Part shown: piece after piece, positions 14,420 through 20,747 of the stretch
Layout: every line of letters begins with the position of its first letter
How positions within the stretch are numbered: the stretch's first letter is position 1
Origin: UM-FILTER-49-7 sp964599895
GTDB taxonomy: Bacteria; Acidobacteriota; Holophagae; Thermotomaculales; Thermotomaculaceae
Direction of reading: 5' to 3'
DNA length: 20,747 nt
Assembly (NCBI GenBank): GCA_964599895.1
Contig: CAZRHT010000049.1
Span: forward strand, 1 to 20,747
Made by a program: the position numbers and the translations under genes
The notes under the pieces: model-generated
Database searches by the model: none
What the model was told of the DNA's origin: nothing
What the model saw: only the letters and a program-made list of their open reading frames with translations

Positions 14420-14685
14420 GATTCAATCTCCAGCTTGTCCACAATGGCCATAATTACCGCGTCCACCGGCCGTTTTTCCGTAATGGGAGTCTGGCGGGCG
14501 GAGCTGCCCTTTGCCATCAGTACCATTTCTCCTGCACCGGCACCGACGCCATCCACCGCGACCGTGAAATCGTCCAGCGGTTCCCCGGTAACTTTGTAAC
14601 TTTGAACAATGAGCAACTTCAGCCCGTTAAGGGTCTCCACCTTCTGGGTGGCCCATACCGAACCGGCGACTTTACCATAAATCAT
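14416..14685 (-). CDS. BMC-P (EutN/CcmL family) microcompartment vertex protein, first gene of the operon
   Basis: The 89-residue protein shows MIYGKVAGSVWATQKVETLN, LKLLIVQSYKVTG near 22, FTVAVDGVGAGAGEMVLM near 40 and AVIMAIVDKLEIE at the end, all in the order expected for EutN/CcmL pentamers. It opens a tightly packed five-gene operon (BMC-P, isomerase, BMC-P, BMC-P, aldolase). No clear ribosome site precedes its ATG, and a promoter-like sequence ends only nine bases upstream, so the mRNA may be nearly leaderless. No hexamer-forming BMC-H or trimer BMC-T gene is adjacent. Confidence 0.9.
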   Translation of the reverse strand: MIYGKVAGSVWATQKVETLNGLKLLIVQSYKVTGEPLDDFTVAVDGVGAGAGEMVLMAKGSSARQTPITEKRPVDAVIMAIVDKLEIES

Positions 14686-14694
14686 AACACCGTC

Positions 14695-14724
14695 ATTCTA
14701 TCACAACGCCTGTTTCGGAACCAA
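14695..14724 (-). promoter_or_regulatory. Promoter for the BMC operon
   Basis: On the minus strand TTGGTT (14724-14719) and TAGAAT (14700-14695) are 18 bases apart, and TGA before TAGAAT gives an extended -10. The predicted transcript start falls within about three bases of the ATG at 14685, which lacks a good ribosome site. The operon could therefore start with a leaderless message. Confidence 0.45.
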
Positions 14725-14802
14725 GTTTAAGTAGAAGGCAAGGTTAAGGTTGAGGCTGCGCAAGTGCCGAGCGCTGACATGGAGACATGTGCTTGTCAGG
14801 TA

Positions 14803-15081
14803 CTATCTATCAGCCCCTGTCTTCTTGTCTTTTTCTGGTCTGTATGAAAAAAGAGTTCGATTTTCCAGATAGATTTCCTTCTCTGTTGCTGTCATGTGCC
14901 GGTAGCTGTGTTTCTGAACCAACAGGCGAGCAATTTCTATGAGAATTGAAAGTACAACGAGGCCCATAGAATACAGTGGGATAAAACCCTGCACAAGCCA
15001 GTAAATTCCGGCAAAACACCCAAGAAGAACCAGAAAGTCGAACAGGTTTATTGTGTGGGTACCTTTTGATTTGCTATTCAT
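14803..15081 (-). CDS. Small two-helix membrane protein of unknown function
   Basis: The ATG at 15081 is preferred over an upstream in-frame start because GGGGGAA lies directly upstream and a promoter is suitably placed. The 92-residue product has a polar N-terminus (MNSKSKGTHT), two hydrophobic helices at about 13-31 and 33-55, and a basic/charged C-terminal tail of about 37 residues with two Tyr (YLENRTLFSYRPEKDKK). Both ends are probably cytoplasmic. I do not recognise a family. It lies between the lipoprotein pair and the BMC operon in the same orientation, with its own promoter, so it is probably a separate unit. Its A/T content is higher than in the metabolic operons. Confidence 0.6.
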   Translation of the reverse strand: MNSKSKGTHTINLFDFLVLLGCFAGIYWLVQGFIPLYSMGLVVLSILIEIARLLVQKHSYRHMTATEKEIYLENRTLFSYRPEKDKKTGADR

Positions 15082-15120
15082 ATTTCCCCCATGTCTGATA
15101 CAGTTTTGAATATGTAGTTC

Positions 15121-15149
15121 AGTATATCCCTTACACCGACAAACGACAA
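15121..15149 (-). promoter_or_regulatory. Promoter for the small membrane-protein gene
   Basis: On the minus strand TTGTCG (15149-15144) and TATACT (15126-15121) are separated by exactly 17 bases. The predicted start is about 33 bases before the ATG at 15081. Confidence 0.55.
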
Positions 15150-15194
15150 TGGCTTTCCTTTCCTTCCAGTGCTTACTAGGGAAACAATGTGAAC

Positions 15195-16274
15195 TCAAAG
15201 TTCTTGACCGACCTCATGTTGCTGAACTTTAGGGCCATATGTCGCAAAACCGAAGGTTTCATCATCATCTGAATAGGTAAGCGCAAGGAAGTTCCCTTTT
15301 TGAAGAACCAGAAATTGGAAGGGTCTTCCATGTGCCGCATCTCCAAATATGTATTTCCCAAGACATTTGCCTTTGTGATCCAGTTTAAGAATGAAGCTGT
15401 ACTGCTGCGCATCTCGCACAAGAACATAAGTGAATTCATGTTCTTGCTTAAGATCGAGGACTTCGATTGAGTACTTAAACAGTTCATTAAGACTATACAG
15501 GAAGGTTATCTGCTTATAGTCATAGGAATAGATATCCCCATTTCTCTTTCTTACAAAAAGGACATTCCCATTCTTCGGAGCCATGTAACATAAATTATAG
15601 GTTCTCTTGATGGTTTCTAAGGTCATTTTTAAAAGTGATTTATCCTTTAGTAATTTTCTTGCTTGAGAGTTTGCATCCTGTAATTCCTTCTCCTGTGGCT
15701 TGTCCAGAGTCATGTCCACCCAGTTTTCTTGAATTTTGTCTGGAACTTCCAAGTCAGTAAAGAAGATTGGTTTTGCAAATGCAGAATTATTGAACCCGAA
15801 CATCTTGCCATTGGAAATCTGAAATATTGGAAAACTTGAGAGGATTCTATATTGCCTACGGGGGGTTCCAAACTCCTTGTTAATCTCTGTCAACACGCCA
15901 TTTCCAAATACATAAGTGCCATCCTTCTGTTGATCATGAGCAATTGATTGAGGTCTGAAGTCAAACACTTGATTATTCCTACTTGGAAACTCCTCTATCG
16001 TTGAATTCGCGAGAATATATCGATAAAGTCTTTTTGGTTTTTGGGCTAATAACAGGATTTGATTTTTCTCATTTGACAGGAAACAGCATTCTGATAATAG
16101 GAGAAAATGGTCACTCACAATAGGATGGTAAAATTGCTCATAGACTACGGTTTCAGCAGCTTTGCTTTTATGGATAACACCTGACTTTGAACAAGAAATT
16201 AAACTAATAGTAATGGTGGAAATAAGTGCGGCCAAGAATATAGCCGCACTTATTCCTAATTTTCTGGATTTCAT
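15195..16274 (-). CDS. Putative lipoprotein, unrecognised, possibly propeller-like
   Basis: The 359-residue product begins MKSRKLG, a hydrophobic stretch (8-24) and the lipobox LISC with Cys28, followed by Ser, which by the usual +2 rule would favour the outer membrane. The body has repeated short beta-rich segments with aromatic pairs (KPKRLYRYILANSTIEEF, NGDIYSYDYKQITFLYSL, YSFILKLDHKGKCLGKYIFG). These resemble blades of the six-bladed propeller proteins (NHL/BF3164-like), but I cannot confirm a family. A helical stretch with many Lys/Gln occurs around residues 175-215. The start codon overlaps the stop of the glycine-zipper gene by four bases (ATGA), so the pair is translationally coupled. 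The gene is visibly AT-richer than its neighbours, which may signal transfer. Confidence 0.7.
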   Translation of the reverse strand: MKSRKLGISAAIFLAALISTITISLISCSKSGVIHKSKAAETVVYEQFYHPIVSDHFLLLSECCFLSNEKNQILLLAQKPKRLYRYILANSTIEEFPSRNNQVFDFRPQSIAHDQQKDGTYVFGNGVLTEINKEFGTPRRQYRILSSFPIFQISNGKMFGFNNSAFAKPIFFTDLEVPDKIQENWVDMTLDKPQEKELQDANSQARKLLKDKSLLKMTLETIKRTYNLCYMAPKNGNVLFVRKRNGDIYSYDYKQITFLYSLNELFKYSIEVLDLKQEHEFTYVLVRDAQQYSFILKLDHKGKCLGKYIFGDAAHGRPFQFLVLQKGNFLALTYSDDDETFGFATYGPKVQQHEVGQEL

Positions 16275-16609
16275 ACCAGGTATTGTTTGTCACAAGCTTT
16301 GACTGCGTCATAAAAGGCAGATATTCCGACAACGGAGCCCACTGCTAGGCCACCAATAAAGCCGCCGACCGCTCCTGGAATAGCTCCACCACCTCCAACT
16401 GATGCACCACCTATGGCGCCACCTACGGCCCCACCAATGGCAGTGTTCCCAATTGTTTCTGCGTATTGAATCTGAGCATTAGCCAGACACTGATTGTATG
16501 CCTGTTCATTGCTTGGAACTCGCGGAGCATCATCGGCAGCTAGGGAATAACTTGTGCTTAGGCAGATCGCCAAAATTGCAACAACGGTAATTCTGAAAAC
16601 TTTCGTCAT
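16271..16609 (-). CDS. Secreted glycine-zipper protein with two flanking cysteines
   Basis: A GGAG ribosome site precedes the ATG. The 112-residue product has a signal peptide (hydrophobic 6-19, likely cleavage after SLAA near 25). The mature protein of about 87 residues has a polar N-terminal part with Cys41, then a long Gly/Ala/Val/Ile segment (about 53-97) with repeated GG spacing (IGGAVGGAIGGASVGGGGAI, continuing to VVG), then Cys106 near the C-terminus. Such glycine zippers pack as tight membrane helix hairpins; the two cysteines could be joined by a disulfide across the hairpin. Similar repeats are found in outer-membrane glycine-zipper proteins and in some pore-forming peptides. It is the first gene of a two-gene operon with a lipoprotein. 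No specific function can be assigned. Confidence 0.75.
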   Translation of the reverse strand: MTKVFRITVVAILAICLSTSYSLAADDAPRVPSNEQAYNQCLANAQIQYAETIGNTAIGGAVGGAIGGASVGGGGAIPGAVGGFIGGLAVGSVVGISAFYDAVKACDKQYLV

Positions 16610-16656
16610 CTCGTGTCTCCTTTAAAATTTTACTACAAAAAAAACAAGATATGAAA

Positions 16657-16685
16657 ATATTACAACTCAAATTTCATAATGTCAA
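16657..16685 (-). promoter_or_regulatory. Strong promoter for the glycine-zipper/lipoprotein operon
   Basis: On the minus strand a perfect TTGACA (16685-16680) is 17 bases from TAATAT (16662-16657). The predicted start is near 16650, giving a leader of about 40 bases that contains GGAG just before the ATG at 16609. Confidence 0.65.
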
Positions 16686-17000
16686 CTAAAAAATATATTA
16701 AAATAAATACTAGCTAGAAAATTGATCATGGGTTCCCATCTTTGTGTCTTCATGCTCAGCTATTTGCATTTAACTCTGCTACAATTTATGAGGATATCAA
16801 ATTCATTTTAAAGTAAATGTGCCAGCTTTTGACTAAGGTTATTAATAGAGGTGGATTGTAATGTTTAGTGCCTTCAATAATCAACCCTGTTCTGTCTCCA
16901 TACTCTGTACACGGCAAGGGGGGTGTGGTAGAGTCTGGAATGAGGCAGGCACGGGGTCTGCCACTTAAAACGTACTTTAATAAAAGGGAAGTAGACACTG
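16686..17000. other. Intergenic region between divergent operons
   Basis: No gene is supported here. The left half is AT-rich and holds upstream sequence for the glycine-zipper promoter. The right half is more GC-rich and contains a small inverted repeat (GGCAG at 16944, CTGCC at 16958) shortly before the patatin gene. A 70-codon minus-strand frame at 16786-16998 begins with GTG and has no ribosome site; I treat it as non-coding or a relic. No clear plus-strand promoter could be chosen. Confidence 0.55.
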
Positions 17001-17930
17001 ATGAGACCTTTTAGAATGGGATTGGCCCTGGGCGGCGGTGCGGCCCGCGGCTATGCTCACCTCGGTATTCTGAAAACACTGGAATCTAACGATGTTCCAA
17101 TTGATTGCATCACCGGTACCTCAATGGGGGCGGTGATGGGGGGGTTGTACGCCTGGTTCGGCAGTGTCCGTGAAACAGTGGATCACATGCGTCGTTTTCT
17201 GTCCAATAGCAAGGTGGTGAACCTCGCGGTGTACCAGCGGATTGTTGAGTCGGAGAAGAAGAAGGCAAATATCGTGGACAATCTGACCGCGTTTATCCGG
17301 AGGGGCATCTTGTATGGAAAGGCAATGACCTCCAAGTCTGTGGTGGATCCGGAAATTTTCAATGAGGCTTTCCAGGCGCTGGTTCCGGATGTGGACATTC
17401 GGGATTCACAAATTCCATTCGGTGCCGTTGCGTCAAACCTGGTGACCGGAGAAGAATTGATGATTACCGGCGGTTCCCTTCGAACAGCATTGATGGCCTC
17501 AAGCGCGATTCCGGGAATTTATCCACCGGTGGTAAGCGGTGAAATGATTCTCATTGACGGTGGCTGGACCAACAAGATCCCGGTGGATCCCTGTTTCCAG
17601 CTTGGGGCAGCACAGGTTATTGCCTGCTGCGTTTCCCGGGAGATGGAAGATACCCGTGACTTTGATAAGGCCATGGATATTATCGCCCGCTCCAACGCGG
17701 TATCTACCAATCGATTGGGCGAATTGCAGAAGCGGGGCGCTTCGCTGGTGCTGGAACCGGAGGTGTCGGATATTCACTGGGCGGATTTCAGCCGGTTCGA
17801 CGACAGCATGGACGCGGGATTTGCCTGTGCCGAGGAGAATCTTGAAAGAATTATGAAAGTGGCAGCGAGGGCTAAATGGCAAAGATGGATAAAATCGAAG
17901 AAAAAATTTATCAGGGAAATTACCCTTTAA
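17001..17930 (+). CDS. Patatin-like phospholipase (RssA/NTE type)
   Basis: The 309-residue protein starts with the patatin glycine-rich loop LALGGGAARGYAHLG (8-22), followed by the nucleophile elbow GTSMG (39-43, Ser41). The second member of the Ser-Asp dyad is Asp186 in IDGG (185-188). The oxyanion Arg is Arg16. It would hydrolyse acyl esters of phospholipids or lysophospholipids; bacterial members of this compact size are cytoplasmic or membrane-associated and their substrates are mostly unknown. No signal peptide is present. The C-terminus is basic (KWQRWIKSKKKFIREITL). GGGAAG-like AAGGGAAG lies about ten bases before the ATG. Its last 55 bases overlap the mqnC gene in another frame, which implies a shared transcript with the next two genes. 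Confidence 0.9.
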   Translation: MRPFRMGLALGGGAARGYAHLGILKTLESNDVPIDCITGTSMGAVMGGLYAWFGSVRETVDHMRRFLSNSKVVNLAVYQRIVESEKKKANIVDNLTAFIRRGILYGKAMTSKSVVDPEIFNEAFQALVPDVDIRDSQIPFGAVASNLVTGEELMITGGSLRTALMASSAIPGIYPPVVSGEMILIDGGWTNKIPVDPCFQLGAAQVIACCVSREMEDTRDFDKAMDIIARSNAVSTNRLGELQKRGASLVLEPEVSDIHWADFSRFDDSMDAGFACAEENLERIMKVAARAKWQRWIKSKKKFIREITL

Positions 17931-18958
17931 CTGAAGACGAAGCACTTTTTCTGCTTGAAAAAGGCGATCTGCTGACAATTGGGGCGCTGGCTGATCGCGT
18001 CCGGTGGCAGCTTCACCCGGAAAGAGAAGTCTCCTTTGTTGTGGACAGGAATATCAATTATACCGACGGCTGTATTACCGGATGCGGATTCTGTGGTTTC
18101 CACACAGAACCGAAGGATGCCAGGAACCTCACGTTTGAAGAGCTACAGGAAAAGGTGGCGGAAACAGTAGAGCTGGGAGGAACCGGTGTTCTGCTCCAGG
18201 GCGGAATGAACCCGGAACTCCCCTGGGACTACTATCCCGGTATGTTGAAGTCGATGAAATCCGCCTTCCCGGAGATCCACATTCATGGTTTCTCTCCCCC
18301 GGAAATCCACTGGTTTTCAGAATTTTTCCATCGACCGGTGGAAGCCGTCATTTCGGAACTGATGGAGGCAGGACTGGATTCCATCCCAGGCGGAGGAGCG
18401 GAGATTCTATCCGACCCGGTTCGGGATCGTACCAGCCCGAAGAAATGCAATTCCGACCAATGGATCGCTGTGATGAGGAAGGCCCACGGACTGGGATTGA
18501 AGACGACGGCCACTATGATGTTCGGTGTTGGTGAAACCCTGTCGGACCGAGTGGAGCATCTGCGTCGCGTCCGGGAACTTCAGGACGAGACCGGAGGTTT
18601 TACGTCGTTTATTCCCTGGCCCTATCAGATTCACAGGGGCCGGTTCATCCAATATGAAAATACCGGTGTGGACTACTTGAAAACCCTGGCGACAGCCCGG
18701 TGCTATCTCCACAATGTCCCCAATATTCAGGCCTCGTGGGTTACTCAGGGAAAGAAGATGGGACAGGTGGCGTTAATGTTCGGCGCCAATGATATGGGCT
18801 CCACCATGATCGAAGAAAACGTGGTTCGTTCCGTGGGAGTCAGCCATACGATTTCCCGGGAAGAAATTATTCAACTGATACAAAGTGGTGGGTTCGATGC
18901 GTTTCAACGTACCAACGTGTACGGCCGACTGCGGGATTATCCGAGGGAGAAACAATGA
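17876..18958 (+). CDS. mqnC: Cyclic dehypoxanthinyl futalosine synthase, radical SAM
   Basis: MqnC closes the ring of dehypoxanthine futalosine in the futalosine route to menaquinone. The 360-residue product has the radical-SAM cluster motif C66-x3-C70-x2-C73 (CITGCGFC), then GGTGVLLQGGMNPELP near 101, SPPEIHW, AGLDSIPGGGAEIL, TTATMMFGVGETL, FIPWPYQ, NIQASWVTQGKKMGQ and FGANDMGSTMIEENVV, which together separate MqnC from its relative MqnE. The ATG at 17876 sits five bases after GAGGG; an alternative at 17885 is less well spaced. The gene overlaps the patatin gene by 55 bases and the following dehydrogenase by four. No other mqn gene is in the window, so the pathway is scattered in this genome. 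Confidence 0.93.
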   Translation: MAKMDKIEEKIYQGNYPLTEDEALFLLEKGDLLTIGALADRVRWQLHPEREVSFVVDRNINYTDGCITGCGFCGFHTEPKDARNLTFEELQEKVAETVELGGTGVLLQGGMNPELPWDYYPGMLKSMKSAFPEIHIHGFSPPEIHWFSEFFHRPVEAVISELMEAGLDSIPGGGAEILSDPVRDRTSPKKCNSDQWIAVMRKAHGLGLKTTATMMFGVGETLSDRVEHLRRVRELQDETGGFTSFIPWPYQIHRGRFIQYENTGVDYLKTLATARCYLHNVPNIQASWVTQGKKMGQVALMFGANDMGSTMIEENVVRSVGVSHTISREEIIQLIQSGGFDAFQRTNVYGRLRDYPREKQ

Positions 18959-20526
18959 AGCTGTATCAGATTACCCAGTTTATTACCCGTTGGGGACTTC
19001 GCCCTGAACAGGCCATAGAGCAGGCTGCCGGGAAATACCGCGTGGATGAAGGGAAAATCAGCATTCGCAGGCAGGCCCTGGATGTAAGAGGGAAGAGGTC
19101 CCGGGCGGTTTACACCATGGAAGTGCCGGTGGAAAGCAGTACGGCCCATCTGAGCGGACAGCCCAAAATCAGGGAAATCGAACGGCTTGATTTTATGGAA
19201 ATTCTGAGAGAAATCCCATCAAACAAGATTGAACGTCCCATCATTGTCGGACTTGGTCCCGCGGGGCTGTTTGCGTCGCTGGCCTTTCTGGAAAAGGGCA
19301 TTAAGCCGGTTATTCTGGAGCGGGGAAAGCCGGTGGAAGAGCGGGTGATAGATGTAAATGCTTTTTGGAATCAGGGCGAACTGGACGAAAACAGCAACCC
19401 CCTTTTCGGCGAAGGTGGCGCCGGGACATTTTCCGATGGAAAACTGACCACGAGAATCAATGACCCGATGTGCGGCTTCGTGCTGGAGCAATTCGTCCGC
19501 TTTGGAGCAAAGGACAGAATCCTCATGGACGCAAAGCCCCATGTGGGAACAGACAAGCTTATCAAGGTACTCGCATCTGCCCGTGAATATCTCCTGTCAC
19601 AGGGTGCGGAAATCCATTTCAATACACGATTCACCGGTTTTCAGAAAGACGAAAGGAAGGTGCTTGTCCAGACTGCCAGCGGCGAAGCTTTCACCGGTGA
19701 CAGCTTGATCCTGGCCATCGGACATTCGTCACGGGACACCTACCGGCTTCTCATGGAATCGGGTATGGCAATGGAACCGAAACCCTTTGCTGTAGGTGCC
19801 AGACTTGAACACCCACAGGGTCAGATTGATGACATCATGTACGGGAAAGGCAACAGGAACCGGTTCGGTTTGCCACCGGCCAGTTACCAGATGGCGTGGA
19901 ATGGGGAGAATAACACGGGTTGTTACACCTTCTGCATGTGCCCCGGTGGGCAAGTGATCCTCGCGGCGAATGAGCCGGAAACTCTCTGTGTCAATGGAAT
20001 GAGCGGGTCCAAACGAAACAGCCCCTTTGCCAATGCCGCTCTGGTGGCTAAGGTGCCGGTTACGGCCTTTGACGGCGCTGATCCGATGGCTGGTGTCCGC
20101 TTTCAACAGCGGATTGAACAGGACGCTTATCGCCTGGGAATGCCTGGCTTCATGGCGCCGAGCCAGCGGGTGATGGATTTCATGGATGGTAAAATGACGG
20201 CCCGTCCCCTGGCAACCAGTTTCTCGGGCCAGACCTATCCCTATCCGCTCCACGAGCTGCTTCCGGAATTCGTTGTGGATCAGATGCGGGCAGGATTACA
20301 GGCATTCAGCGGGCGCGTACGCGGTTTTATAGACCCTTCCGCGAACCTTGTGGGCGTGGAAACGCGCACGTCCGCGCCGCTGCGCATTCTCCGGGACAAG
20401 GAAACGGGCCAGTCGCTTTCACACGCCCGAATCTTTCCCTGCGGCGAAGGCGCCGGCTATGCCGGCGGCATCATGAGTGCCGCAATCGACGGCATCAAGA
20501 CAGCCATGCTTGCAATGCAACTGTAA
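18955..20526 (+). CDS. FAD-dependent dehydrogenase of COG2509 type, uncharacterised
   Basis: The start overlaps the mqnC stop by four bases (ATGA). The 523-residue protein has a family-typical N-terminal domain of about 90 residues (MKLYQITQFITRWGLRPEQA onward), then a Rossmann FAD-binding motif GLGPAG with Gly99, Gly101 and Gly104, an acidic end of the second strand (PVILERGKPVEER), the conserved GEGGAGTFSDGKLTTR loop, and AIGHSSRD in the middle. Near the C-terminus FPCGEGAGYAGGIMSAAIDG contacts FAD, as in related flavoproteins. The substrate and electron acceptor are not known for the family. Tight coupling to mqnC hints at quinone metabolism or electron transfer, but this is inference from position only. 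It ends the operon. Confidence 0.88.
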   Translation: MKLYQITQFITRWGLRPEQAIEQAAGKYRVDEGKISIRRQALDVRGKRSRAVYTMEVPVESSTAHLSGQPKIREIERLDFMEILREIPSNKIERPIIVGLGPAGLFASLAFLEKGIKPVILERGKPVEERVIDVNAFWNQGELDENSNPLFGEGGAGTFSDGKLTTRINDPMCGFVLEQFVRFGAKDRILMDAKPHVGTDKLIKVLASAREYLLSQGAEIHFNTRFTGFQKDERKVLVQTASGEAFTGDSLILAIGHSSRDTYRLLMESGMAMEPKPFAVGARLEHPQGQIDDIMYGKGNRNRFGLPPASYQMAWNGENNTGCYTFCMCPGGQVILAANEPETLCVNGMSGSKRNSPFANAALVAKVPVTAFDGADPMAGVRFQQRIEQDAYRLGMPGFMAPSQRVMDFMDGKMTARPLATSFSGQTYPYPLHELLPEFVVDQMRAGLQAFSGRVRGFIDPSANLVGVETRTSAPLRILRDKETGQSLSHARIFPCGEGAGYAGGIMSAAIDGIKTAMLAMQL

Positions 20527-20540
20527 GATCTGAATTGCAG

Positions 20541-20655
20541 CTTCGACTTCGTGGCACTTTGTGCCACTTTCCGTCACCGCCACCGAACGGCTCTTTCATG
20601 CAAGCATGAGAACCGTCCGCCACCGTTGCCGACCTGCTTTCGCCGGCGTCGAAGC
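20541..20655. repeat. Cluster of nested inverted and direct repeats in 3' non-coding DNA
   Basis: CTTCGAC (20540s) recurs inverted as GTCGAAG near 20648-20654, enclosing the hairpin at 20551-20567, an imperfect hairpin around TCATGC-AA-GCATGA flanked by CGGCTCTT and GAACCG (about 20588-20614), and two direct copies of CCGCCACCG (20577-20585 and 20617-20625). No open frame of note is seen to the window end. It may be a folded RNA, a REP-like intergenic repeat or the edge of a mobile element; the window ends before this can be judged. Confidence 0.5.
20551..20570 (+). terminator. Hairpin after the FAD dehydrogenase gene, probable terminator
   Basis: GTGGCAC (20551-20557), loop TTT and GTGCCAC (20561-20567) form a perfect 7-bp stem 24 bases after the stop codon. 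Only three T residues follow, so it is either a weak intrinsic terminator or a 3'-end-stabilising hairpin. Confidence 0.5.
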
Positions 20656-20747
20656 AGCAAACAGACATGTTATGTAGAACGACTGAAATGACAATTTTTT
20701 TCTACCACCGCCCCCCTCCTTTGGCTTGACGCTCAGGTCTCGGGCCA

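Noticed and set aside
16786..16998. A 70-codon minus-strand frame upstream of the patatin gene
   Set aside because: It starts with GTG, has no ribosome site, spans a strong composition change and contains no motif I can recognise. It may be a relic, but there is not enough support to list it as a gene.
20581..20620. Resemblance of the ACGGCTCT/AGAACCGT hairpin to group II intron RNA
   Set aside because: Group II introns often carry GAGCCGT followed by ACGGTTCT, but here the two parts occur in the opposite order on either strand and no reverse transcriptase is in view.

Overview
The window is about 20.7 kb of bacterial chromosome at moderate GC. It carries one 100-base assembly gap (3906-4005), so it is probably a scaffolded draft or metagenome assembly. 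Signal peptides, a lipoprotein with a +2 serine, the futalosine menaquinone enzyme MqnC and a small bacterial-microcompartment (BMC) operon suggest a Gram-negative, possibly uncultivated lineage. I cannot fix the phylum from sequence alone. No rRNA, tRNA, CRISPR array, transposase or phage gene was seen.

Left part (1-3742): the 5' tip of a minus-strand membrane protein runs off the left edge. It is followed by a membrane-anchored PQQ-type beta-propeller protein with a C-terminal ankyrin module, and a secreted alpha/beta-hydrolase (esterase type).

Central catabolic operon (4053-10272, plus strand): carboxyltransferase beta subunit, AtuA-family protein, crotonase-family hydratase, biotin carboxylase and biotin carrier protein. 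Together these encode a methylcrotonyl-CoA (or geranyl-CoA) carboxylase and the following hydratase, i.e. the middle of leucine/isovalerate or acyclic-terpene breakdown. The usual single alpha subunit is split into two polypeptides. No acyl-CoA dehydrogenase or HMG-CoA lyase is present in the window. A seven-helix membrane protein with a LuxR-type DNA-binding domain converges on this operon, and a multi-helix membrane protein with a charged tail diverges from the regulator and ends at a clear terminator.

BMC operon (14685 to 12504, minus strand): five overlapping genes in the order BMC-P, RpiB-like isomerase, BMC-P, BMC-P, DeoC. Both enzymes have short amphipathic N-terminal helices that look like encapsulation peptides. 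This matches the sugar-phosphate-utilising type of BMC, but only vertex (pentamer) proteins are here; the hexameric shell proteins must be encoded elsewhere. The RpiB-like protein has Asp where the catalytic Cys is normally found.

AT-richer stretch (14803-16998): a small two-helix membrane protein with its own good promoter, then a translationally coupled pair made of a secreted glycine-zipper protein and an unrecognised lipoprotein, driven by a consensus-like promoter. Composition differs from the flanks and transfer is possible.

Right part (17001-20526, plus strand): patatin-like phospholipase, MqnC and a COG2509-type FAD-dependent dehydrogenase form an overlapping operon. It is followed by about 220 bases of non-coding, hairpin-rich DNA up to the window edge.
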